Part shown: positions 49,381-60,339 of the stretch, in pieces | Layout of the letters: the number at the start of each line of letters is the position of its first letter | How positions within the stretch are numbered: position 1 is the stretch's first letter | DNA from: Balanoglossus misakiensis | Taxonomy: Eukaryota; Hemichordata | DNA length: 64,000 nucleotides | Assembly (NCBI GenBank): GCA_040954595.2 | Contig: CM082593.2 | Coordinates: 10,726,001 to 10,790,000 of the forward strand | Direction: 5' to 3' | Position numbers and translations under genes: made by a program | Notes under the pieces: generated by a model | Seen by the model: only the letters and a program-made list of their open reading frames with translations | Database searches by the model: none | Told to the model about the DNA's origin: nothing

Positions 49381-50557
49381 CTGTGAATCAAATATATGCT
49401 TATCAATTAGTAACCAATCAACCTTGCTTTAGAATTATTTGGGCCATACTAATTAGTGAAAATATGCAAAACATGGTATAATATAGGGTCAGACTGTGCT
49501 GCGATAATGTACGTGGAATACGAATCAGAGAAATCTGTAACAGCGATCTTGAAACTCCATTTACATCAGAACTGCAGTAAAGTGGTCCACATGGGTATAC
49601 CACAAACATGGCAGTTAGGTGACAAGTGAAACTGACATCATATCTGTAAACGACAGGTGTACACACACTTTGACATCTACGTAACACTGTACAATGATTT
49701 CTTAATGTTTGTTGTGAAAATGAAACTTACATTTGATCCACCTCACTTTTCATACAACTGGTTAGCGCAAGAATGTAAATTGTTGGCAATTATAAAACAT
49801 TTATTTTACTATAGAAAAGTAAGCCTTTACATTTAAACTTTGAATATCAGTATACTAAAATGTTTCAAACGTGGCTGTCAGTATATCTCATGGCATGGTG
49901 GCAGAAGTACATGTTGTTACCAGGGAAGACACATTGAACATAGACAAGCGCACTAGTCGCTTGGTGATTTTTCATCTAGATTCTCAAAACTTTCTGTGCA
50001 TTTGGTAGCTTTGAGCAAGTTTCTGGTACTGAGCTGAGTTTCGAATTTGGAACTGGGCTGCTTTGGCTTTGATTACCATGGGCCAATATGATCTTATGCA
50101 CACATTTTTGAAAAAAACTCCAGCCTGTTTGTGTCGTGATCTATATTTTTCTTTGTGGCCTAAGGTATTGTTTTATTTCACTATAAACAACATTACTTTC
50201 CTTCATGTGTCTATATATAATAATAGATCTCTTAGCCAGTTTGATGAAGCATAGTGTTGGACTAGCACACTTTCAGCCAAAATTACGGTATCTCCCCGTG
50301 TATTGGTATGGGAGTAATTTCTAGCTATATGGTTAAGGAAATGCATCCAAATTTAATTTATGCTTCACATGAAGATTTGAACTTGACCATTTAATTCATG
50401 TCATCACGATCATATCACAGGCAACCGAGGCTAGAATTCGAAGGAAAAAAGTATTGATAACTGGAAGGTGTAAATTAGTTCGTAGACATACATTGTTTCC
50501 TATTGTTTCGGTTGTGCCACGCCCGATAAAAGCAAATATACAGCAAGTCATGCTTAC

Positions 50558-50632
50558 CATTGAGCGGTCTTAAACTCGCCCCAGACGAGGAAGAGAATCC
50601 CGAGTTGAAATGCAGACAATTTCAGGCAGCAT
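50558..50632 (-). other. Candidate minus-strand mini-exon 2, copy A
   Basis: 75 nt between ATTTGATTCACAG and GTAAGCATG on the minus strand. One frame is open (CCLKLSAFQLGILFLVWGEF, then KTAQ). The copy at 57043-57117 differs at four sites, three of them silent in this frame. It shares the border text of mini-exon 1. Confidence 0.3.
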
Positions 50633-50689
50633 CTGTGAATCAAATAGATATAGAAGTTAGTAACCAGTCATAGTAGCTCTAAGTTGGGT

Positions 50690-52985
50690 GTAAAAGTCTA
50701 AGTTGGGTGTACTAACTCTCCTTGTTAACAGTAACTTTCAAAGAAACTGAGCAATTGGTTAAAAAGATTTGCTATCCAAAAACAAAGAAATTTACAACAA
50801 ACTACCTAAATATTGACAACCAGAATTTAATCAAAGTTGCACATACATGTACATGTGTTATGAAATTGTTAACTAACTTCCAAAGCAATCAGGAACCAGA
50901 TATTAACTGAATATGCTCACGTGCAGTACTGTGATTGGTTGACAGAATAACAAGATTAAAAAAACCAGTTTTAAACCATTTTGGTTTATAGTGTATATGG
51001 TGTAAGGGTTGTGTGTTGCACCATTGTGAAATGTAAACATGTTTGTGGAATTGTTGCCTTGTCAATTTTTGTAAGGGGTTATGAGTCATGTACCCCATCC
51101 TGAACTGCATAAAAATAATAAGTCTATGGAATTCTAAAACTCTTTGATCAAAAATGGCAAGAAATATACCAAAAAGTATGAATATTTCACCAGATTTCAA
51201 CAAATCTGATTTCTGTTCATGCCTAAGAACCTCTTTAACAAGTTTCAATAAGGTAGACATTTTGGCAAACAACAGGAAATTCAGACAAATCTGACTGATA
51301 TCACATATATGAATTCCCATTCAAAGTTTCCAACCAATTGGACTTGTGGTATTACCGAAGACTATTTGGCCAAACCCTGCAGAAATTCCCAAAAAATACA
51401 ATTATGCAAATTTCATTACAATTTGATCATATCTGACTGAGATCACCCCTAGAAACCCAAATACAAAGTATCAAAACAATTGCACCTACATTTCACAGGA
51501 ATGGATTTTTTGGCAAAAACAGGAAATATTGCCCAAAAATGCATTTTTGCAAATTTCACCACCGTTTGCACAAATGTGATTCAGGTAAGCCCTATGAACC
51601 TCCATACCAAGTTTCCAATCAATTGGACATGTAATTTCAGAGAAAATTTTTTTTTAACAAAACTGCAGAAAATTCCCCCAAAAATTCATAAAAAATAGGA
51701 AACGCCAGATACTGACTCCACCTGAACAAAATCATACGAGGTCTTCCCAAAGTACTTGCACACCAATGCACGCCAATTTTTAACTTAATCTGATCCGCTG
51801 TTATTAAGTTTTTCAATTTTGACTATTTGAACATTTTTCCAGTTAATACCAGTATGCATTTTTTCGCAATAACAATTTCTATGTACACACTAAATATCAG
51901 TAGTTTCAATTTTTTGATGTTGATGGACATACACATACATACATCAATACATTAAGACGAAACTGATCCATTCACAAAATACATAATTCTGTATGAGGCA
52001 CACATACAGACATACATAGCCGACGGACACCAACTTATGCTATAAGCTGACATTTATATACATGTTAGCCAAAAACCAAAATCAACCACAAAATAGACAT
52101 TAAAATATATTGCACCACCATGAGAAGACAAATTCATTTTTTGACAAATTTTCTGGGGCGTCATTGATATAGCATGGCATATTGTCAAAGTACGTAGGCT
52201 CTGTGATAAGATTCCATACACACAAAATGGTAACCTTGGAAGTCCAGCTGACGTAGTTATGCAATGGCGTCTCGTGTATTCCGTCGCCAAAAAATCATCG
52301 TAAACTAATTGATAGTCGGGGTCACAATTCAAGACGACTTTCTCTAAATTCTTTATGAATGGATTAAATCGAAATCGAAATGTTGACGTATGACGTACGG
52401 AATGAGATCTGAACAGACATTCAATGTTATCATTCTCGCTCGATCACATTTTGGGTAGGCCATCTAGCAATCGCTATATAGTATTGGCGATAACAGACTG
52501 TCTATAAACACACAAAACGGATTTTACTGTTGAGTGTGATCAACCGCCATGTTATTTTTCTCTGAACAATAGACAAATAGAAAGCCTGGTGACATTTTGA
52601 GATTGACTGCGTGAGGACCACAATATGCGTGAATCATTTACGGTTTGTCTTGATGAATGGGTCACGTCATAGTCATAACGCGGATTCGGCTGCACGCCAA
52701 CTATCCGCCATATTGTCTCCACTAACTTACTCGTAAGTAGTTTCAAACTTCATTTGAAAAGAGTATTCGTCTGACGGTCCTGTAGATTAACAATTTACGC
52801 TCTATGAAGCAACTAAACAACGTTAGCTTCCTTGTGGATTCACGTAGGGAAGTTATTCGTAACGACGGGTACAGCGTCTGAGCATGGACAGAACCACGGC
52901 AATATCGCCAGGAATGTCTCATTTCACAGCGCCCTCAAACAGTCGATCTCCTCAAACTATCGTTTCCACTGGTCATATATGCAGC
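50690..52985. other. Repeat-derived and unassigned sequence between the segmental copies
   Basis: 50690-52050 is AT-rich module-like sequence. 52150-52985 is richer in CG with several short open frames (for example one from 52884), but no domain or splice chain could be supported. Confidence 0.4.
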
Positions 52986-52989
52986 ATTA

Positions 52990-53226
52990 ACGAAAGCTCT
53001 CATAGACAACCATGTAATAGAAAAATTAAAACTTTAATAACTTCATTAATATCAAAGCCACACCCACCAAAACCTTTCCAGTTCTTGCCATATGATATCT
53101 GAACCTGTGTACTAAATTTGGTTGAAATCGGTTCAGCGGTTCTTGAGATATCGGGTATACAGACAGACACACACATACACAGACATCGCTAAACTATAAG
53201 CTCACGTGATTTTCAGGTGAGCTAAA
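52990..53226 (+). repeat. Interspersed repeat ending in GACAGACA simple sequence and a hairpin
   Basis: Contains 'aaatttggttgaaatcggtt' and 'cagcggttcttgagatatcg', then CAGACAGACACACACATACA, then a hairpin AGCTCACGTGATTTTCAGGTGAGCT ending in AAAAA. The organisation (body, CAGA-type tail, hairpin) resembles the module at 44.3-47.4 kb. Confidence 0.7.
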
Positions 53227-53959
53227 AATTGGGTTACCCCTAGGAATATTCCTACCATATTTCAAAGCCATCAAAAAAGCAGTTTCAAAGAAAAACACAT
53301 TTGTTCAAAAGTGGCAAAAACACAAATATGCAAACATCTCTATAATTGTACACCATCTTACTTCAATCACTACAAGGAACATTCCTGCCAAAATTCAAAG
53401 CAATCTGACAAGGGTTTGAACGGTTTAACATTAAACAGTTTTTGACAAAGATTGCAAAAAATATCCCCAATAACACAAGCACGCAGTTTTAACCATTTTT
53501 ATGACATCTTCCTTGGGTTACCCCTGGGAATCTGCCTACCAAATTGCAAAGCATTCTGACCATAATTGGCAAAATTGCTCAAAATTATAAATATGCCTAT
53601 TTTACAACAATCTGAACAAAAAATATGGTAACTCGGACCACCCATAGGAAGCTTCATACTAAATTTCGAAGGAGTCGGACTATCGCTTTCAGAAGTGAAG
53701 ATTTTTTTTTACCAATAATGTGGAAAAAGACAAAAAAAATTAATAAACATTAGAAAATTCATAATATTAGCTCACAACATACAGGACTGTATGGGGTTCA
53801 TTGACATACCAATCTGACCAGTGGTTGTCAAGTTTCTGACTTTTGACCAATTTCACATTTACACAGGTAATATTTTGGCAATGACAATTTAATTTGAACA
53901 AAATCCCATCTACAGCCCCGCCTGCATCTACACACTAAATATGGAAGTGATATGCCCAG

Positions 53960-54570
53960 CGGTTTTCATCCATTCACTCATACATACAAATGCAACTGAT
54001 TCCATAAGGTCCCAATCGTATATATGTACATAAACCAAATGGGACCTAAAAATTGCTCCAAAATTATAAATACGCAATTTTTGGCAACAATTTAAACAAA
54101 ACTATGGTTGGTAACTCAGATCACCTATGAAGCTTCATAATAAATTTCAAACAAGTCAGCTGATCAATTCCAGAAAGTAGGTTTTTACCGACAATGTGGA
54201 AAGAGACAAAAAAAATGCTTAAAAATAGAAAATTCACATTATTAGCTCACAACATGTAGAATTGTGAGAGGATACCATAAGGTACATGCATACCAATTAT
54301 CAATTTTGAAAGCAATTTGCCCAGTAGTTGTTGAGTTCCCAAGTTTTGACGAATTTGACACTTTCCCAGCTAATTTGCATATTTTGGCAATGACAACTTC
54401 ACTTAGACAAACTCCCATCTACTGCCCTGTCTGCACATTAAATATCAAGGTGAAATGCCAGTAGTTTCCAAATGTTTGATGTTGATGGACATACAAACAT
54501 CCATACATACAGGTGCAACTGATCCCGTAAGGTACCATGGTATAAATACATATACCAAATGGGACCTAAT
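53960..54570 (+). repeat. Noncoding module with terminal hairpin, two further copies
   Basis: Hairpin ends near 53998-54050 and 54520-54570 pair AAGGTCCCA/AAGGTACCATGG with 'aaatgggacct'. They have the same preceding text as the 44.3-47.4 kb copies. Confidence 0.72.
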
Positions 54571-56042
54571 AATTCTGATAAAATGCGTACATACGTACAT
54601 ACATACAAGTCAGCAATAAGGAGACGGGATAGTGGGCTGGCACTGAGTGTCTATTTCTATTGCAAATTATAAACATGCAGCAAGTGTAAAAACCACATGT
54701 ACCTTCAACGTCCTTGGACAACACATTTTTGTAACTTTCCCAGATCAATGGCTAATATTACTTGCCAAAGGCGACTAGAATTTTGGGGGCCTGATGCAAG
54801 TCTGATACATGTACTTCATGATTTAGAGATATGATGAAAATCCTGTCAACCGAATTACAGGGAAATCAGATTTTCCATGTAAAATCATATCACCCAAAAG
54901 TGTCAAAAATAATTTTGAAACAAAAAGTCTACTCAAAATCATACCAAAATTTAAATGTTAATGCAGTACGTTAGGCAAGCAATTTGAGAATGAAGAAACT
55001 TACAAAATAATTTATAAATTGTAAATAATTTACAAATGCCGCACACAAACTTACAATTACTACCATATTACTGAACATGTTAAAAGGACATTGTACCAGC
55101 AGAGACATTGTGATCGAGCAATCCCCAAGATATACATGACATGGTCTAATTACAAATATTGAATATGTAAAATATGTACACAACACTTCCAGTCTTACAG
55201 TACAGTCAGCTGCTTGTGAAAAATAGTCATGTAGCTATTTCATCAAATTTACAGCCCAAGTCTTGCCTATACAATTCTCCCTACTTTAAACACGTTTTAA
55301 GCTACCCTAAATGAGTGATGAAAATCTCATACGGTCGATAATTTCAAGATGGCCGATTTTTGCCATGTTAAAGAAATGGGAGTTCATAAGCTAAAATGAT
55401 GATGGGTCATTCTTGAACTTTTTAACAGAAAAAATAGCAAAAGTGAAAAAAAGTTTAATATGCTAACTACCGAGACAGAAATGTTTGACCGAAGGAAGTC
55501 ATGAAATACAGTAAACATATCATTTCTTCTATCTCTTACTACAGTTGGTTATGGACTTTCCGCCCAGAATGCAATGAGATTTGACACCTAGCGCAAAGTG
55601 AAAAACCTATTTAAGGCAGCCAGAATTTTCTGCATAGTATGACGGAAACATTTGTAAAGTCATGGCTAGCATGGGTTGGCAGGTTTATGGGACCCGCTCA
55701 GGTTCCCTCGAATAACACATAATGCATGATTGGTGACTGATTATTGTTTATTTGTTGATTTTGTCACATTTTCAGAAAAATCCCTATCAATCAGTCATAT
55801 TTGTTTGGCCTTGCTATACAGCGCAATATGAATCTTGTTGACTGAAATTGTTGAGGATAGTGGTACATAAAGGTTACCAATTGGAAAATATTAAAATGAT
55901 TATTAGTGGTGTCCAACTCTTCATGATAACCAGTTGTGGCTTGCCACCACCATAATTTTAAAAGGGTGACTTCACTATTTGATGGGAAAAGGTAGCATTT
56001 ACAAACAAGCTATGGAGCATGTATACAGCAAGGTGTGCTTAC

Positions 56043-56115
56043 CGGAAAGCGGTCTTGGATCAGGCCTAGGTATTCTCTTCCTCCTCCGGCATACGTTGAA
56101 ATGCTGTGTTTAAGA
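56043..56115 (-). other. Candidate minus-strand mini-exon 1, copy B
   Basis: Identical over 73 nt to 49308-49380, although the neighbouring sequence of the two copies has diverged by substitutions and indels. Confidence 0.3.
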
Positions 56116-56449
56116 CTGTGAATCAAATATATGCAAATATTAATTAGTAACCAATCAACCTTGCTTTAGAATTATGTGGGCCATACAAATTAGTGAAAAT
56201 ATGCAAAACATGGTATAATATAGGGTCAGAAAAAATTTCCAGCCTGTTTGTGTCATGATTTACATTTTTCTTTCTGGCCTAAAGTATTGTTTTATTTCAC
56301 TCTAAACAACATTACTTTCCTTCATGCGTCTAATATAATAACAGATCTCTTAGCCAGTTTGATTAAGCATAGTGTTGGACTAGCACACGTTCAGCCAAAG
56401 TTAAAGTATCTCCCTGTGTATTGATATGGGAGTAATTTTAGCTATATGG

Positions 56450-56804
56450 TTAAAGGGACAAAGTCTCTCTGTCGCTGTCCTTTTTCCATTAATTATGTTT
56501 GATACAAGACACTGTTTATGTCAATGTACATTTGGATATATAGTGAATAAATGATCAACCACACAAAACTTCCATCCCGCTTGTATGATATGAGAGTAAA
56601 AACTCGCCCAAAATGAATAAATGGTAAAGAACGATTATTCATTTTGGCGAGTATTTTTACTCTCGTGTCTACAAGTGGGACGGAAGTTGTGTGTGGCTGA
56701 ACGTTCATTCACTATATATCTACATGTAGAATAACAAACGGTGTCTTGTATCAAATATAATTAATGGAAAAAAGGGCAGCGAGAGAGAGACTTTGTCCCT
56801 TTAA
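56450..56804. mobile_element. Foldback MITE, family A, full-length copy
   Basis: TTAA at 56450-56453 and 56801-56804 bound a nearly complete palindrome of about 350 bp. The ends are AGGGACAAAGTCTCTCT and AGAGAGACTTTGTCCCT. The equivalent place in copy A (50333-50336) has a single TTAA and no element, proving an insertion with TTAA duplication. The superfamily is inferred as piggyBac-like from the target. Confidence 0.95.
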
Positions 56805-57042
56805 GGAAATGCATCCACATTTATTTTATGCTCCACGTGAAGATTTGAACTTGTGAGTTGTCCATCTAATTCATGACATCACGATCATATCACAAGCAAT
56901 CGAGGCCAGAATTCGAAGGGGAAAAAACAGGTACGTTGTATTGAAAGCTGGAATATGTAAATTAGTTCGTAGACATACATTTCTTCCTATTGTTTCGGTT
57001 GCAACACCCGATAAAAGCAAATATAAAGCAAGTCATGCTTAC

Positions 57043-57117
57043 CATTGAGCGGTCTTAAACTCGCCCCGGACAAGGAAGAGAATCCCGAGTTGAAACGCAG
57101 ACAGTTTCAGGCAGCAT
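57043..57117 (-). other. Candidate minus-strand mini-exon 2, copy B
   Basis: Counterpart of 50558-50632 with four substitutions (Leu, Ala and Leu codons silent; one Trp to Arg in the only open frame). Confidence 0.3.
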
Positions 57118-57319
57118 CTGTGAATCAAATAGACATAGAAGTTAGTAACCAGTCATAGAAGCTCTGCGTGGCAGGGCTGCGTGTTAACGGCTATACCATA
57201 GCTCCCACTGGTAGCTTATAACAGTCTCAATGGTGCCAAAAATCTCCCCAACAACAAAACCAACCCTGGTCAGTTTATTCGCTATCGCTTTGCCTTAAAA
57301 GTTATACTGTAGTGTGTTA

Positions 57320-57736
57320 CCACAGGGGGCTCCTTCCTCCGCGATTTTATTGTTTGTTTGTTGTTGTTGATTGGCATAATAAACAAATACATATTTCTTT
57401 ATTAATAAATATGGTTTGTTGACATGTAAGTGTTAGGGTATATTCAACAGTTAGGGTTACTGTTGGCATTTTTTTCGATCCACGGCCCCGGGCATCACTA
57501 AGCCACAGGGGGTGGGGGGGGGGGGGTTTGGGGGGGTGATGCCGGCCATGGATCGAAAAAATGCCAACACTAATTCTAACCGTTGAATATACCATAACCT
57601 GTCAAATATACCCTAATAACCTAACCCTTACATGTCAACAAACCATATTTATTAATAAAGAAATATGTATTTGTTTATTATGCCAATCAACAACAACAAA
57701 CAAACAATAAAATCGCCTAGGGAGAGCCCCCTGTGG
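57320..57736. mobile_element. Foldback element, ~417 bp with arms over 100 bp
   Basis: Ends CCACAGGGGGCTC and GAGCCCCCTGTGG. The arms share ATTTTATTGTTTGTTTGTTG, 'catatttctttattaataaa' and 'gacatg' blocks in inverse order; the centre holds G-runs flanked by GGATCGAAAAAATGCC-type inverted copies. Flanking TGTTA may be the target duplication. Confidence 0.9.
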
Positions 57737-57739
57737 TGT

Positions 57740-58320
57740 TACGGTACCACCTGCTCCACAATAACAAAGCTGACTCGAGCCAACGAACGACGTACAATTT
57801 ACTCGCACGGTGTAATATAACGCACAAATTCCATGCGACTGTGAGTTTACTGTTTGGTGCTGTAACGCTTCCCAAAGTCAGAATTTCGATGTTGGGGGGA
57901 CCCTCTCGCCCTACCACGACCAGTTTTTGCGAGAAGGAGTGTACATGTACTTGTAAAATAACATTAAATGCCATGCTTACCAGAGAAACGACATCATCAA
58001 GCATGGAGGCGACCGGGACCTCCATGCTTGATGAACGTCAAAGCTGCAATGATTTTTCAAATGCAATGGTCAGCGGTACGAGAACGAGGCACCAGCTGTG
58101 CGTCAATTATGCAACTTACTTACTACTCAATCAGAATCCTGCTTCAACATGACGTAACACTAATTAGTCAAAGAATGCAATGCAACGTATGTGTGCGGGT
58201 GGAGAATGCGCCTCACGTCAATGCAGACACACCAGACACACACACTGAAATGCAAATTGAGGAATTATGTCACGGTGATCTTTGGAAGTGCGAATGAATA
58301 AAATATTTCGTTTTCTTCAG
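57740..58320. other. CG-richer stretch with open frames on both strands
   Basis: A plus frame (57733-58152) and a minus frame (57717-58025) overlap. Neither has a recognisable domain and the plus frame starts inside the foldback terminus. A perfect 16-bp-arm hairpin lies inside at 57994-58034. It could be a first exon or promoter region of a neighbouring gene, but nothing proves it. Confidence 0.3.
57994..58034. repeat. Perfect 16-bp-arm hairpin
   Basis: TCATCAAGCATGGAGG at 57994-58009 and its exact complement at 58019-58034 with a 9-nt loop CGACCGGGA. The shape is terminator-like or pre-miRNA-like but too short for a standard pre-miRNA. Confidence 0.75.
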
Positions 58321-58548
58321 TGTTTTTGTACTACAAAAAAAATTGCTAAAAAACGACTAGCAAGCGCTTATGCAATGAAATACAAATAAATATAATTATC
58401 GCCAATTGGAAATGGAACGTCAATCCGCATTTGTCAAAAAATAACAGAAAAGACAAAGGAGCTGAGACGTCCTAAAATAAAAGGAATGACCTCTCTGTTC
58501 TGACCTGTATGAGGAAGCCCTATTGTAATACGCAATATGTAGGATCAT

Positions 58549-58810
58549 GCTACCATCCGCCATTCTGATTGGACGAGAGATCAATCCATCGATACGAAAG
58601 TACTCAATAGAGCACTGCTAAAACTGGCCCCTGAACTAATAGCATGCAACAGGGAAAACGTGACTAAATAAAAAAAAATATAGCTGATAAATTTACGGAC
58701 GGCCGGTTTATTTTTTAACTGCTCTATTGGAACTGTTGTCACTGTCATGCACGATGCATGTCTTGTCATTGCGCACTCGTGTTAACATTCATCAGAGCGC
58801 CTTTCGATCA
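58549..58810 (+). repeat. Repeat shared with the centre of the large palindrome
   Basis: Matches 62126-62400 directly: 'actcaatagagcactgctaa', 'aactggcccctgaacta' and 'gcaacagggaaaa' recur, followed by looser similarity. Confidence 0.8.
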
Positions 58811-60335
58811 ATTCGTAACGTTTACATTAGACTCGAGTTCATTTTCGTTATGAAAATGACATTGATATACACAAAGTCGATTACTGATATAAAATAATAG
58901 CAATAACCCTAACCATAGATTAGGCTATAGCATTCCGGTATTTTTTTCAATATCACTCAGGAAGGATTCTATAACATTCTGTTTTGTATCGGGATGTATA
59001 ATTTAATATCCATACTACAAAACAAATATCAGCGGTAACTCAGAAAATATTGTTGAAAATTTGTTCTCTGTAGGCCTAACCATGGTAAGATAATGCAATG
59101 CCGGTAAGTATTTTGGAAGTCAAGGTTGCATTGTATTGTCTGGTGTTCAAATAATCACAAACATCCCGGAAGACTAAATTCTTTCTGTCAAAACCACTTC
59201 TGCAACGACAAGAACTTTCAGGGCAGGCAAAACCATGGCATGAAGACGATATGAAGTCGATGAGTTAATGTTATGTTGAACCCGGCCACTTTACGTATCT
59301 TAACTATTCACACATTGACCATTCTATAATTCTCTCCCTTTTAATGTCTTCTTTGTGGTTTGTTTGTAAAAATGTTGCCTGTGTTGAAACTTGACTACTT
59401 GTCACTTTTGCCTACCAAGAATAATATGACCAAAAGGGGTGGCATGAAATTCTAGACTGTAACAAAACTCGATTTCATGACCCAAAGTTTGATTTTATGT
59501 GTTTTTGGTTTGGACGTGGCAAAGACATGTAAATTCCGACCACCTATACACCATCCATACATGTATGAATCGACATCATTTATTGCACGAGAGACTTCAA
59601 GCAAGCATTCCATCATCGCAAAAGGACAAAGAGAGAGCGACTTTGTCTCTTTAAATTAATTTAGCAAGTTCAAAGTGAATGCCCACATGAAAACCTTTAC
59701 TCAGCAATTTTTTTTGTAATTAATAAAACTAGGTTTGGTATGTTTTTGCGCTTGTTTTATTTTCCTTTTGTCTATAAATAGTCGTATATTTTAAAACAGC
59801 TAAAATGAGTCAAATGGGGCATTTTTCCATCCCACCTCATCCTAGCTAAGAGCTTCAGTGCCGGTCACCTCCACAAAATTAATTTACCACGAACAAATTG
59901 AAATACAGCCAATCGGAAAAAGTGCGCCACCACATGGTCATTTGAAGACTTTTATGCTCTCTTCTGGCCGTAAACGCATGTGATCTGGAATAAATCGAAC
60001 ATCGATCGTGTTTTATTTATTTTCACCACCAGCGAAAATCTACGACGGCCCAACCGCAGATTATTGCTGCTCCATACAACAACCGGCTTAAACTGTTCTG
60101 TGCATGTGTTTTGTGTTCTGGTGGCGTTTGCGGGTCTGAGACGTCATTTGTAGAAGGCCCTATTCGTTTTCTACCAATAACTTTTACCAACCATGCTAGA
60201 ACTATTTCGTTTTCTTTGACGACGCTTGACACTTTTCTTGCTTTGTTGTTAGTACATGTAGTTTGTTTGTTCGTTACGTCTGTTACTGGGGTTCTTCACT
60301 TGTAGTCTGGTTACACTATGAGATAGGTGCCGTTA
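58811..60335. other. No gene supported
   Basis: Mixed sequence. A 35-bp fragment of a family A MITE end lies at 59619-59654 ('gactttgtctctttaa'). Short open frames near 60023-60305 have no domain. Confidence 0.4.
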
Positions 60336-60339
60336 ATCA

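Larger units (their letters stand above)
45100..50685 (+). repeat. Segmental copy A
   Basis: Direct counterpart of 53290-57168. Long matched stretches: CATTTGTTCAAAAGTGGCAA (45103), CTTCAACGTCCTTGGACAAC (47432), 'gactagaattttgggggcct' (47489), the 49.2-49.5 kb block and the 50.1-50.68 kb block. Copy A carries an extra transposon at 48084-48873 and about 620 bp at 49497-50113 that copy B lacks. Confidence 0.88.
53290..57168 (+). repeat. Segmental copy B
   Basis: Direct counterpart of 45100-50685. It carries the family A MITE at 56450-56804, absent from copy A, and about 230 bp near 55690-55920 absent from copy A. The right edge is sharp: similarity stops after 'gtaaccagtcatag' plus about 8 bases in both copies. 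Confidence 0.88.

Noticed and set aside
57733-58152. 139-codon plus-strand frame
   Set aside because: Starts in the foldback terminus, is overlapped by a minus-strand frame and contains a perfect hairpin; no domain seen.
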